From Enemella evansiae (lineage in GTDB: Bacteria > Pseudomonadota > Alphaproteobacteria > Rhodobacterales > Rhodobacteraceae): a stretch of DNA of 64,000 nucleotides. Within the stretch, counting starts at the first letter, position 1, and every line of letters starts with the position of its first letter. Below are positions 38,606 to 46,193 of the stretch, piece by piece. The DNA lies in NCBI GenBank assembly GCA_017255395.1, contig JAFKDC010000017.1, positions 1 to 64,000 on the forward strand, written 5' to 3'. Under the pieces are notes generated by a model, which was given only the letters and a program-made list of their open reading frames with translations, ran no database searches and was not told where the DNA came from. A program made the position numbers and the translations under genes.

Positions 38606-39373
38606 TCAGCCCTTTGCGACCGCGTCGAGGAAGGCCCGGACAGAGGCCTCGAACCCGCGCGGGTCGTCCGCATGCAGCCAATGCCCGGCCTGCGGCATCT
38701 TCGCGAAGCGCGCCTTCGGGAAAGAGCCGCGGATGGTCTCGCGATGCTCGGGCCGCACATAGTCGGACTGTCCGCCCGACAGGAACAGCGTCGGCCCGCT
38801 GTAGTGCCCGTCCAGATCCGGGAAGGACAGGATTTTCGGCATCTCGGCGGCCAGCGCATCCAGGTTCAACTTCCACCGCCGTTCCTTCAGGTCCAGCGAC
38901 TGGGTGAAGAAGCTCTGCAGGCTCTTGTCCGCCACGGTTGCCGCCAGCTGGGCCACCGCGTCCGAGCGCTTCTCGACCTGTGACAGGTCGACGGCGCGCA
39001 TCGCCTCGATAAAGGGCATCTGGCTGTGGCTGTAGGAGACCGGCGCGATATCGGCCACCAGCAGCGAGGCCACCCGTTCGGGGTGCATCAGCGCAAGCGC
39101 CATGGCGGCCTTGCCGCCCATGGAATGGCCGACCACATGGGCGCGCCCGCCATGGGCGTCGATCAGCTCGGCGAGATCGCCGGCAAGCTCGGGATAGCCG
39201 TGGCGGTCAGAGCGCGGGCTGTCGCCGTGGTTGCGCATATCCGGGGTCAGCACATGCCAGCGGTCCGACAGCCGCCGGGCGATCACCCCCCAGTTGCGCC
39301 CGGACCCGAACAGACCGTGCACGATCACGAGGGGGATGTCGCCGGGGGTGCCGTAGGAAAGCGTATTGAGCAT
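38606..39373 (-). CDS. Alpha/beta-hydrolase (YbfF-type esterase)
   Basis: This 255-aa serine hydrolase has a nucleophile elbow GHSMGGKAAM, an oxyanion segment VIVHGLFGSGRNWG and a C-terminal histidine in GHWLHADDP. These make it most like YbfF/AB-hydrolase esterases that cut short acyl esters. I chose ATG 39373 (MLNTLSYG); another ATG at 39385 adds four residues. It lies downstream of the Nudix gene in the same direction with a 294-base gap. Confidence 0.85.
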   Translation of the reverse strand: MLNTLSYGTPGDIPLVIVHGLFGSGRNWGVIARRLSDRWHVLTPDMRNHGDSPRSDRHGYPELAGDLAELIDAHGGRAHVVGHSMGGKAAMALALMHPERVASLLVADIAPVSYSHSQMPFIEAMRAVDLSQVEKRSDAVAQLAATVADKSLQSFFTQSLDLKERRWKLNLDALAAEMPKILSFPDLDGHYSGPTLFLSGGQSDYVRPEHRETIRGSFPKARFAKMPQAGHWLHADDPRGFEASVRAFLDAVAKG

Positions 39374-39614
39374 GACCCGGTGCATACCCCGCGCCGCCGA
39401 ACGGGACCAGAGCCTTTCTGGTGTTGGCGCCGGGGCTGGTGCTCCCGAGGCGCAAACTCAGGGCGGTGATCGCGCGGCGGGCGAAACCGTCGCCTCTTTC
39501 TGCCTAGTCGGCCCGGGAGGGGGAGAGAGCGACGCAGGGGCGCGGGGGGCTTGCTGGCTGGGCGCTCTGGCGATGACCTTCTGGCCGCGCGCGGCCTTGC
39601 CGGCTGGCGGCGGC

Positions 39615-39659
39615 GTTTTCCGGTACGGAAAACGGCCCGAATTCTTCCAAAGAATTCGG
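39615..39659. promoter_or_regulatory. Twin hairpins downstream of the Nudix gene
   Basis: GTTTTCCG/CGGAAAAC (39615-39633) and CCGAATTCTT/AAGAATTCGG (39637-39659) form two adjacent stems with 3-base loops. On the minus strand the order is GAATTCTT hairpin then GTTTTC hairpin, the same order and core sequences as at 14774-14820. It begins 8 bases past the Nudix stop and is probably a transcript-end element. Confidence 0.55.
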
Positions 39660-39667
39660 CGCCCCGG

Positions 39668-40381
39668 TCAGTCCTCGCGCATCGGTCTGCCATGCAGGCG
39701 CAGGAACAGGCTTTCTTCCGCGTCATTGTGGAAGAAGGGAACCGATTCCGGCGGCGCCTCGTCGCGGGCGCGGGCGGCGACCTCGGCCAGCACCACTTCG
39801 GTGATGAAGGGCAGGTCGAAGTCCCGCACCCGGTCGACCTCGATCCATTGCAGGTGGGCCAGCTCGTCCTCGGCCTCGGAGAAATCGTCCGGGTCCGAGA
39901 CCAGCGCCTCGGCGTCCAGAAGGAAGAACCGCGCGTCGAAGCGGCGCGGCCGGCCCGGCGGCGTGATGGCGCGGAACACGAATTGCAGGTGCTCGGCCGA
40001 GGGCCGCAGGCCCGCGCCCGCGAAGGGCAGCCAGTCGGTGGGCACCGTGTCGGGCCAGGGCGCCCGGCGGCCCAGAAGCTGCCCAGTTTCCTCCCAAAGC
40101 TCGCGGATCGCCGCGACCGCAAGGCTGTGGGCGATGCCGGCAGGGGCATCGTCCTCCAGCCGCGCGGTGCAGACCGGGGTCAGCGGCGTGGCCAGCGGCA
40201 CGGTGCGGTCGCCCGCATCCACCGCGCCGCCGGGAAAGACGAACTTGTTCGGCATGAAGGCTGCCTTGGCGCCGCGCTGGCCCATCAGCACCCGGGGCCG
40301 GGTGTCGCGGTCGCGCAGTACGATGACCGTGGCGGCATCGCGGATCGGCGGGCCTTCGGCGGCGGCTGTCCGGTCACTCAT
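39668..40381 (-). CDS. Nudix hydrolase
   Basis: This 237-aa member of the NUDT7/NUDT8/NUDT19-like Nudix group has the box core AIRELWEETG after PGGAVD, with an inserted loop between the glycine and the REXXEE helix. Relatives hydrolyse CoA, acyl-CoA or similar diphosphates using magnesium. ATG 40381 follows GGGGGATC; a GTG one codon upstream is an alternative. The DUF983 gene lies 15 bases upstream, so the two form an operon. Confidence 0.85.
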   Translation of the reverse strand: MSDRTAAAEGPPIRDAATVIVLRDRDTRPRVLMGQRGAKAAFMPNKFVFPGGAVDAGDRTVPLATPLTPVCTARLEDDAPAGIAHSLAVAAIRELWEETGQLLGRRAPWPDTVPTDWLPFAGAGLRPSAEHLQFVFRAITPPGRPRRFDARFFLLDAEALVSDPDDFSEAEDELAHLQWIEVDRVRDFDLPFITEVVLAEVAARARDEAPPESVPFFHNDAEESLFLRLHGRPMRED

Positions 40382-40396
40382 CACGCAGATCCCCCG

Positions 40397-40786
40397 TCAG
40401 GGGTGCGGGTCGAAACCATGCATGCCGCGCACCCATTGGAAGGCCACCACGACCCCCTTCAGTCGCGGCAGAAGGTAAAGCGACAGGGCCACGCAGCCAA
40501 CCGCAAAGATCGTGAACAGCGTCAGCGGCTCTGGGCGGAAGGTTGTGAAGACCACGTGCAGCATCGGCGCCATGATATGCCCGACGATCAGGATCGTCAG
40601 GTAGGCCGGACCGTCGTCGGCGCGGTGGTGGTGCAGGGGCTCTCGGCAGACGGGGCAGCTGTCGCGGACCTTGAGATAGCCGGTCAGCATCGGACCCGAG
40701 CCGCAGTTGGGGCAGCGGCAACGCCAGCCTTTCCAAAGCGCGGACCAAAGCGGGTCGCGCGTGTGTTCCTTGTCCTGAACGGTCAT
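40397..40786 (-). CDS. DUF983 membrane protein with zinc-ribbon cysteines
   Basis: This 129-aa protein starts with two CxxC pairs (RCPNCGSG and CPVCREPL) typical of a zinc ribbon, followed by two transmembrane helices. That is the DUF983 family, common and conserved in alphaproteobacteria, with unknown function. GAGGGTG lies just before the ATG. It is co-transcribed with the Nudix hydrolase. Confidence 0.87.
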   Translation of the reverse strand: MTVQDKEHTRDPLWSALWKGWRCRCPNCGSGPMLTGYLKVRDSCPVCREPLHHHRADDGPAYLTILIVGHIMAPMLHVVFTTFRPEPLTLFTIFAVGCVALSLYLLPRLKGVVVAFQWVRGMHGFDPHP

Positions 40787-41011
40787 GTCACCCTCGTATT
40801 TTCGCCGGAAGATGGACCTGTGAAGGCGGCGCCGAAAGGGTACAAGATGCCCTTGCGTCGGGATGTCACAGCGCGCGCGGCCTCACGGCGACGTGACCCG
40901 GGGCCGCGGATTCCTGCGACGGGATCGCCGCCGGGCTGCGTGAAAGAGCCATGGACGACGGGGAAGGACCCGCTGTCCATGGCGAAAACGGCAAGACGGA
41001 AGGAACTTGCA

Positions 41012-41698
41012 ATGAAGACGACGGCTCTTTCGATGACTGGCCTCGCGCTGGTCCTGATGACGGGATCGGCAGGCCTCGCACTGGCGCAAGCGCAGTCTCC
41101 GGCGCAGGCCCCGGACCAGCCCCCGGCGCAGGCCCGGCCCGCAGAGGGCCCGATGGCGCAGGCGCCGCGCGGCGGTCACGGCGGCCCGGGCTTCGGCATG
41201 CCGATCCTCAGCTACGATGCCGATGGCGACGGCCGCGTGACGGTCGATGAGGTCGAGGCCCGCCAGGCCGAACGCTTCGAGGCGGCGGACGCGGATGGCA
41301 ACGGGCTGCTGTCGCCGGAGGAGGTCTCTGCCTATGCCGAGGCCCTGCGCGCCGAGCGCGAAGAGATGCGCCGTGCCGCCCGGCAGGCTGCCCTGATCGC
41401 GCGCATGGACGCCGATGGCGACGGGCAGCTGTCGCTTGACGAGATCTCGGGTGTGCAGCCCGCGACCAGCCGCTTCGACCGGATTCTCGACCGGCTCGAC
41501 ACCGATGGCGACGGTGCCCTGACCGAAGAGGAACTGCAGGCCCCGCGCAAGCGCATGGCAGAGCGCGGCGCGCATCGCATGCATCGCGACGGCGACCGCA
41601 AGGGACCCATGCAGGGATACCGGCACGGCGATCACCACGGGGATGAACGCGGCCATGAGCGGGGCCGGGGCACGCCGGGGTGGACCGAAGGCCGCTGA
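41012..41698 (+). CDS. Secreted EF-hand calcium-binding protein
   Basis: This 228-aa protein has a signal peptide (about 1-25, ending ALA) and a Pro/Gln/Ala-rich spacer. Four EF-hand loops follow at about 69-80 (DADGDGRVTVDE), 93-104 (DADGNGLLSPEE), 133-144 (DADGDGQLSLDE) and 163-174 (DTDGDGALTEEE). The C-terminal tail is rich in His, Asp and Gly and may bind other metals. GGAAGGA precedes the ATG. It lies directly ahead of an ECF sigma operon and may be its target or sensor. Confidence 0.88.
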   Translation: MKTTALSMTGLALVLMTGSAGLALAQAQSPAQAPDQPPAQARPAEGPMAQAPRGGHGGPGFGMPILSYDADGDGRVTVDEVEARQAERFEAADADGNGLLSPEEVSAYAEALRAEREEMRRAARQAALIARMDADGDGQLSLDEISGVQPATSRFDRILDRLDTDGDGALTEEELQAPRKRMAERGAHRMHRDGDRKGPMQGYRHGDHHGDERGHERGRGTPGWTEGR

Positions 41699-41802
41699 GG
41701 CCTTCCCGGCGCGGCCCCGCGCGGGCCGCGCCGCTGCACCCCCGACAGGATTGCGCTTTGCCGGCCTTGTCGCTAGCGCAGAGGAATGGACCGCCCGCAG
41801 AG

Positions 41803-42393
41803 ATGCCGTTTGACGCCATGAACGACCGCAGCGACGAAGAGCTCCTCGCCGACTATGCGGCGGGCCGGGCCGAGGCGGCGCGGGCGCTGACGGCGCGGCT
41901 GGCGCCCCGGGTCTTTGCCCATGCCACGCGGATGCTGGGCGGCGACCGGGCCGAGGCCGAGGACGTGACGCAGGAGGCCTTGCTGAAGCTCTGGCGGATC
42001 GCGCCGGACTGGCGGGCGGGAGAAGCACAGGTCTCGACCTGGCTCTACCGGGTGACGGCGAACCTCTGCATCGACCGGATGCGGCGGCGGCGGCGCAGCG
42101 GCCCGGCGCTGGATGCGATCCCCGAGCCGGAGGACGACAGGCCCTCGGCGCTGGAGGGGATGCAGCAACACGCGCGGGCCGAGGCCCTGCAGGCGGCGCT
42201 GAGCCAACTGCCGGACCGGCAGCGGCAGGCGGTGATCCTGCGTCATATCGAGGGGCTGTCCAACCCCGAGATCGCCGGGATCATGGACATCGGCCCGCGT
42301 GCGGTCGAAAGTCTGACGGCGCGGGGCAAACGGGCACTGGAGGCGCTGCTGTGTGGGCAGCGCGAGGCTTTGGGATACCAGGACGATGACTGA
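41803..42393 (+). CDS. ECF-family RNA polymerase sigma factor
   Basis: This 196-aa sigma-70-like factor has region 2 (DVTQEALLKLWRIAPDWR, VSTWLYRVTANLCIDRMRRRRR) and region 4 (LPDRQRQAVILRHIEGLSNPEIAGI). It directs RNA polymerase to a stress regulon. I chose ATG 41803; an ATG five codons later is possible. Its stop lies inside the start of the next gene, an 8-base overlap typical of sigma/anti-sigma pairs. Confidence 0.9.
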   Translation: MPFDAMNDRSDEELLADYAAGRAEAARALTARLAPRVFAHATRMLGGDRAEAEDVTQEALLKLWRIAPDWRAGEAQVSTWLYRVTANLCIDRMRRRRRSGPALDAIPEPEDDRPSALEGMQQHARAEALQAALSQLPDRQRQAVILRHIEGLSNPEIAGIMDIGPRAVESLTARGKRALEALLCGQREALGYQDDD

Positions 42394-42754
42394 GCGCAGG
42401 GATGACAGCGGGCTCGACGCCTTCTTTGCCGCCGCCCGCGAGACGCCGCCGCAGCCGGATGCGGCTTTCCTGGCGCGGCTGACAGAGGGCGCGCTGGACG
42501 AACAGATGGCGCAGGCCGGAAGTCTGAAGGCCGGGGCGCAGCGGATGGGGCTAGGGCTTTGGTCCGGGCTGCGGCAGGCCTTGGGCGGCTGGCCGGGGCT
42601 GGCCGGACTGGCCGCGGCCTGTGCCGCTGGGGTTTGGCTGGGCGTCAGCCCGCCAGAGGGCATGGGTGCGCTTTGGGATAGTCAGCAGGTGGGGCTGGGG
42701 CAATTGGGCGTGGACCCGGTCAGCGCCTATGACCTCGCGATGATCGGAGGCTAG
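42386..42754 (+). CDS. Putative anti-sigma factor (small single-pass membrane protein)
   Basis: This 122-aa protein has an acidic cytoplasmic N-terminus (DDSGLDAFFAAARETPPQPD), one probable membrane helix (GLAGLAAACAAGVWLGV) and a short outer tail. It does not match a zinc-binding anti-sigma domain. Its 8-base overlap with the sigma gene and its membrane layout make it the likely partner that holds the sigma factor inactive. This is inferred from context. Confidence 0.65.
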   Translation: MTERRDDSGLDAFFAAARETPPQPDAAFLARLTEGALDEQMAQAGSLKAGAQRMGLGLWSGLRQALGGWPGLAGLAAACAAGVWLGVSPPEGMGALWDSQQVGLGQLGVDPVSAYDLAMIGG

Positions 42755-42757
42755 GGG

Positions 42758-43258
42758 ATGAGTGACATACGCGGGCCGATGCGGCCCTGGTTGAGGATCG
42801 TGCTGTTTGCCTCGCTGGCCCTGAACCTTGCGGTGGCGGGGATGTTCGCGGGCGTCCTGCTCAAGGGGCCGCCCCGGCATGGCCACGACCGCGATCCGGT
42901 GGCACCCTATACGCGCGCCTTCGACGAAGAGCAGCGCGGCGAAGTCTGGCAGACCCTGCGGCAGCGGTATCGCGCGGATCGCGCGGCGGACGGGCGCCCG
43001 GACGTGCTGGGCGAATACCGCGCGGCGCTGGATGCGCTGCGGGCAGAGCCCTTCGATGCCGAAGGCTTTGGCCGCGTGCTTGCGGAACAGGGCGCGCGCG
43101 CGGACGAGCGGCGGCAGCGCGGCGAAACGGTGCTGCTGGACTACGTGACAGCGCTGTCGCCGGAAGACCGGGCGGCCTATGCGGACCGTCTGGAAGTGGT
43201 GCTGGAAGACTACGCAGCGCGCTTCGAGCGTTTTCGCAAGAAGGGTGGCCGGGACTGA
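42758..43258 (+). CDS. Periplasmic heavy-metal-sensor-like protein (CnrR/ZraP type)
   Basis: This 166-aa protein has an N-terminal membrane anchor (LRIVLFASLALNLAVAGMFAGVLL) followed by a helical periplasmic domain. It resembles the metal-resist/heavy-metal sensor family, with RAFDEEQRGEVWQTLRQRY, LRAEPFDAEGF and LSPEDRAAYADRL. It starts three bases after the anti-sigma stop. The sigma, anti-sigma and periplasmic sensor arrangement resembles Cnr-type metal response modules. Confidence 0.78.
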   Translation: MSDIRGPMRPWLRIVLFASLALNLAVAGMFAGVLLKGPPRHGHDRDPVAPYTRAFDEEQRGEVWQTLRQRYRADRAADGRPDVLGEYRAALDALRAEPFDAEGFGRVLAEQGARADERRQRGETVLLDYVTALSPEDRAAYADRLEVVLEDYAARFERFRKKGGRD

Positions 43259-43435
43259 CGGCGCAAGGACCGGCGGCCGGCGGGCGCGAGGGTCGGGACG
43301 GGCGGTGTGATGGCCCGAGGCCTGTGGCGCTATGACCTGTATGGGTGGCGCAATGGCCGGGGACTGGCGGGCGATTTACGGCGCGCGGAACCCTTGGTGC
43401 AACTGAGGCTTCGCCGCAGGGGGGGCGGCCCGGTC

Positions 43436-44905
43436 CTAGCCTTTTCCGCCCCGGACAAGGCCTCTCGGCGGGGCGATCTCAGCGGTGTGGGACAGGCTTC
43501 CCGGCGGCAGGGGCCGCTTGCGCAGGTCCGGCAGGGCCCGGACCGTATCGGCCAGAACGACGGTGTTGCGCCCGGCATTCTTGGCGGCATAAAGCGCGTC
43601 GTCCGCCCGTTCGATCAGGTCCATGGGCTGGTCCTCGCCCGACCGCATCGGGGTGGCCACCCCGATAGAGAGGGTCAGGCCGACCGAGGCGCCGCCCGGC
43701 AGGCTTACCGGCTGCGCCGCCATGATCGCACACAGCCGCTCTGCCGTTGCCAGCGCCGCGTCCCTGTCGGCATCGGGCATGGCGATCAGGAACTCTTCTC
43801 CGCCCCAGCGGGCGATCAGGTCGGCGGCCCGCAGGGTATCGCGCAACCGCTGTGCCACGGCTTGCAGGACGGTGTCGCCCCCGGCATGGCCATGCAGATC
43901 GTTGACCCACTTGAAGCGGTCGATATCGACCATGAGCACCGCGTAGGGCCGCCGCTTGTCGATGGCCCGTTCCGACAGCCGCGACAGGTGGGGCAGGGCG
44001 TAGCGGCGGTTGAACAGCCCGGTGAGCGGGTCCAGAACGGCGGCCCGCAGCCCGTCCTGCATGTTCGCCCGCAGCCGGTCGTTGGTGCGCTTGCGCCGGA
44101 TCTGCCGTTTCAGCCGGACCGCCAGTTCGTCGAGATCCGGCCCGTCGGTGAGGATATCGTTGGCCCCCATGTCCAGCGCGCTGGCCGCCTCGCGCGGTTC
44201 AAGCGGGCGGGCGATGTAGATCAGGCCGGAGTGCCGCGTCGCCCGGTTGGCGCGCAGCTGCGGCAGCAGCGACAGTCCCTCGCCGCAGCAGCCTAGGGCC
44301 TCGGCCACGACGACCACGTCGGGCGCGGGCAGGGTGCGCAGCGCCTTGGCGGGATCGACCTGGATCACCCGGTCGGCAAGCCGGTCCTGCAACCCCGCCG
44401 TCAGCGCCCTGGTGGCGGCAAGCCCGGATTGCGCGATCAGATGCACGATGCCCGGGCCGGAGAAATCGCTGCCCGCCTCGGCCAGCCCGAAGGCGCGGCG
44501 CGTGTCCTCGCGCAGTTCAAGCTCTGCCTCGGCGTTGCGTTCCCGCAGAAGCGCGCGCAGGCGGGCCAGCATCACCTTGTCTTCGAAGGGGCGCGACAGC
44601 ACCTCGTCGGCACCGGCGGCGAGCGAGGCCAGACGCTCTGCCGGGTCGTCGCCGTCGTGCAGGATCACCACCGGGGGCGCGGCGCGAGGGCCGCGCTGGC
44701 GCAGGTCGGCGCAAAGCGCCCGGCCGGTCATATCGGGAAGCTCGGCGGCACTCAGCACCAGGTCGGGCAGGGATTTCCGCACCGCGGCAAGGGCCGCGGC
44801 CCCGCTTGCCGCCTGCGTCACCTCGTAGAAGGCGGCGGACAGCTTCACCCGAAGCACAATGCGGTTGGTCGGCACGGCGTCGACGATCAGGATGCGCCCT
44901 GTCAT
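43436..44905 (-). CDS. PleD-like diguanylate cyclase with degenerate receiver domains
   Basis: This 489-aa protein has two receiver-like domains and a C-terminal GGDEF domain. The active site is GGEEF, and RAAD five residues before it is an intact RxxD inhibition site, so it should make cyclic di-GMP with product feedback. In the first receiver the aspartate that PleD phosphorylates (53) is alanine (LPDLVLSAAELPDMTG) and the acidic pocket residue 10 is also alanine. The second receiver lacks an obvious acceptor too. The DUF3572 gene beside it matches the usual neighbourhood of pleD. Confidence 0.88.
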   Translation of the reverse strand: MTGRILIVDAVPTNRIVLRVKLSAAFYEVTQAASGAAALAAVRKSLPDLVLSAAELPDMTGRALCADLRQRGPRAAPPVVILHDGDDPAERLASLAAGADEVLSRPFEDKVMLARLRALLRERNAEAELELREDTRRAFGLAEAGSDFSGPGIVHLIAQSGLAATRALTAGLQDRLADRVIQVDPAKALRTLPAPDVVVVAEALGCCGEGLSLLPQLRANRATRHSGLIYIARPLEPREAASALDMGANDILTDGPDLDELAVRLKRQIRRKRTNDRLRANMQDGLRAAVLDPLTGLFNRRYALPHLSRLSERAIDKRRPYAVLMVDIDRFKWVNDLHGHAGGDTVLQAVAQRLRDTLRAADLIARWGGEEFLIAMPDADRDAALATAERLCAIMAAQPVSLPGGASVGLTLSIGVATPMRSGEDQPMDLIERADDALYAAKNAGRNTVVLADTVRALPDLRKRPLPPGSLSHTAEIAPPRGLVRGGKG

Positions 44906-45017
44906 GGCTTCCGGCTGCTCCTATTCCGCGCCGCGGCACCGGCGCTGCCCTTGCACTTTCGATCACGCTCAGATTTGATGAAGAATGGTTAAGAAACCCT
45001 TTCGAGAACTGAATCAA

Positions 45018-45302
45018 ATGACGATGTCGCGGGAAACCGCCGAAACCACGGGCCTGCAAGCTGTGGCCTGGCTGGCGGGCAATGAAGAGCTTCTGCCGGT
45101 CTTTCTTGGGGCTACGGGCGCCAGCGAGGCGGATTTTCGCGCCGGGCTGGAAGACCCCTCCTTTCAGGGCTCTGTGCTGGACTTCATCCTTATGGACGAT
45201 GCCTGGATCACCGGCTTCTGCGATGCGGCAGGGCTGGGCTACGACGCCCCGATGCAGGCCCGCGCGGCGCTGCCGGGCGGAGAGGCGGTGCATTGGACAT
45301 GA
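45018..45302 (+). CDS. DUF3572 family protein
   Basis: This 94-aa acidic helical protein matches DUF3572, a family confined to alphaproteobacteria: ETTGLQAVAWLAGNEELLPV and SVLDFILMDDAWITGFC. The function is unknown. I prefer ATG 45018 for the family start; an in-frame ATG at 44985 would add 11 residues. Its stop overlaps the HAD phosphatase ATG (ATGA). It is divergent from the PleD-like gene. Confidence 0.82.
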   Translation: MTMSRETAETTGLQAVAWLAGNEELLPVFLGATGASEADFRAGLEDPSFQGSVLDFILMDDAWITGFCDAAGLGYDAPMQARAALPGGEAVHWT

Positions 45303-46000
45303 GGCGCAGCATCGCGGCGGTTCTCTTCGACAAGGACGGCACCCTTTTCGATTTCGGCGCAACCTGGGACGGTTGGGGCATGCGGGTGATCGAGGACCTG
45401 TCGGGCGGAGATCCCGAGCACGCCCGCGATCTTGCCCTGACGGTCCGTTATGATCTTGCCGCCGCGCGGTTCCTGCCCGACAGCCCGGTGATCGCGGGCA
45501 CCAATCGCGAGGTCGCGGACTGCCTGTTGCGGGCATTGCCGGGCTGGACGTCGACCCGGGTCGAAGAGCGGCTGGTGGCCCATGCGGCGGCGGCGCCGCT
45601 GGTCGAGGCGGTGGCGCTGGTGCCCTTCCTCGCCCAGCTGTCGGCGCGCGATCTCGACCTTGGGGTGATGACCAACGACGACGAAGCCGTGGCCCGCGCG
45701 CATCTGGCCGAGGTCGGCGTTGTGAACATGTTCGACTTCATCGCGGGCGCCGACAGCGGCTTTGGGGCCAAGCCCTCTCCGGCGCCGCTGCTGGCCTTTT
45801 GCCGAGCGGTGGGGGTGGCGCCCGCTCAGGCAGTGATGGTCGGCGACAGCACGCATGACCTGAAGGCCGGGCGCGCGGCGGGCATGCTGTGCGTGGGGGT
45901 GCTGACCGGCGTGGCGGGCCGCGAGACGCTGGCGCCCTTGGCCGATGTGGTGCTGCCGGACGTGGGCCACTTGCCGGACTGGCTGGACGGGCGGATCTGA
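45299..46000 (+). CDS. HAD-superfamily phosphatase (phosphoglycolate phosphatase-like)
   Basis: This 233-aa HAD hydrolase has motif 1 as LFDKDGTLFD with the nucleophilic Asp, motif 2 as GVMTNDD, motif 3 lysine in GAKPSPAP and motif 4 as MVGDSTHDL. It removes phosphate from a small metabolite with magnesium; Gph-type enzymes clear 2-phosphoglycolate. It is co-translated with the DUF3572 gene. The substrate cannot be fixed from sequence. Confidence 0.87.
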   Translation: MRRSIAAVLFDKDGTLFDFGATWDGWGMRVIEDLSGGDPEHARDLALTVRYDLAAARFLPDSPVIAGTNREVADCLLRALPGWTSTRVEERLVAHAAAAPLVEAVALVPFLAQLSARDLDLGVMTNDDEAVARAHLAEVGVVNMFDFIAGADSGFGAKPSPAPLLAFCRAVGVAPAQAVMVGDSTHDLKAGRAAGMLCVGVLTGVAGRETLAPLADVVLPDVGHLPDWLDGRI

Positions 46001-46193
46001 GAGCCGGACGATGCGGCGGTTCGGCCCCGGGTTGCCGCGCGCCAGAGAGAGGCCGTGGGATCACGCCCCGGGGCGCGGGGTATCGCCGGTGCTTCGAACG
46101 GAAGAACGCCATCGGGGATGGCCGGTAGCTCTGAACAGGCAACGGGCGACGCACATCGGGGCCGCCGTCACCACGATCTCAGGCGCGCAGTCT

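Noticed and set aside
43307-44296. Plus-strand 329-codon frame over the PleD-like gene
   Set aside because: It is antisense to a protein with clear GGDEF and receiver domains.
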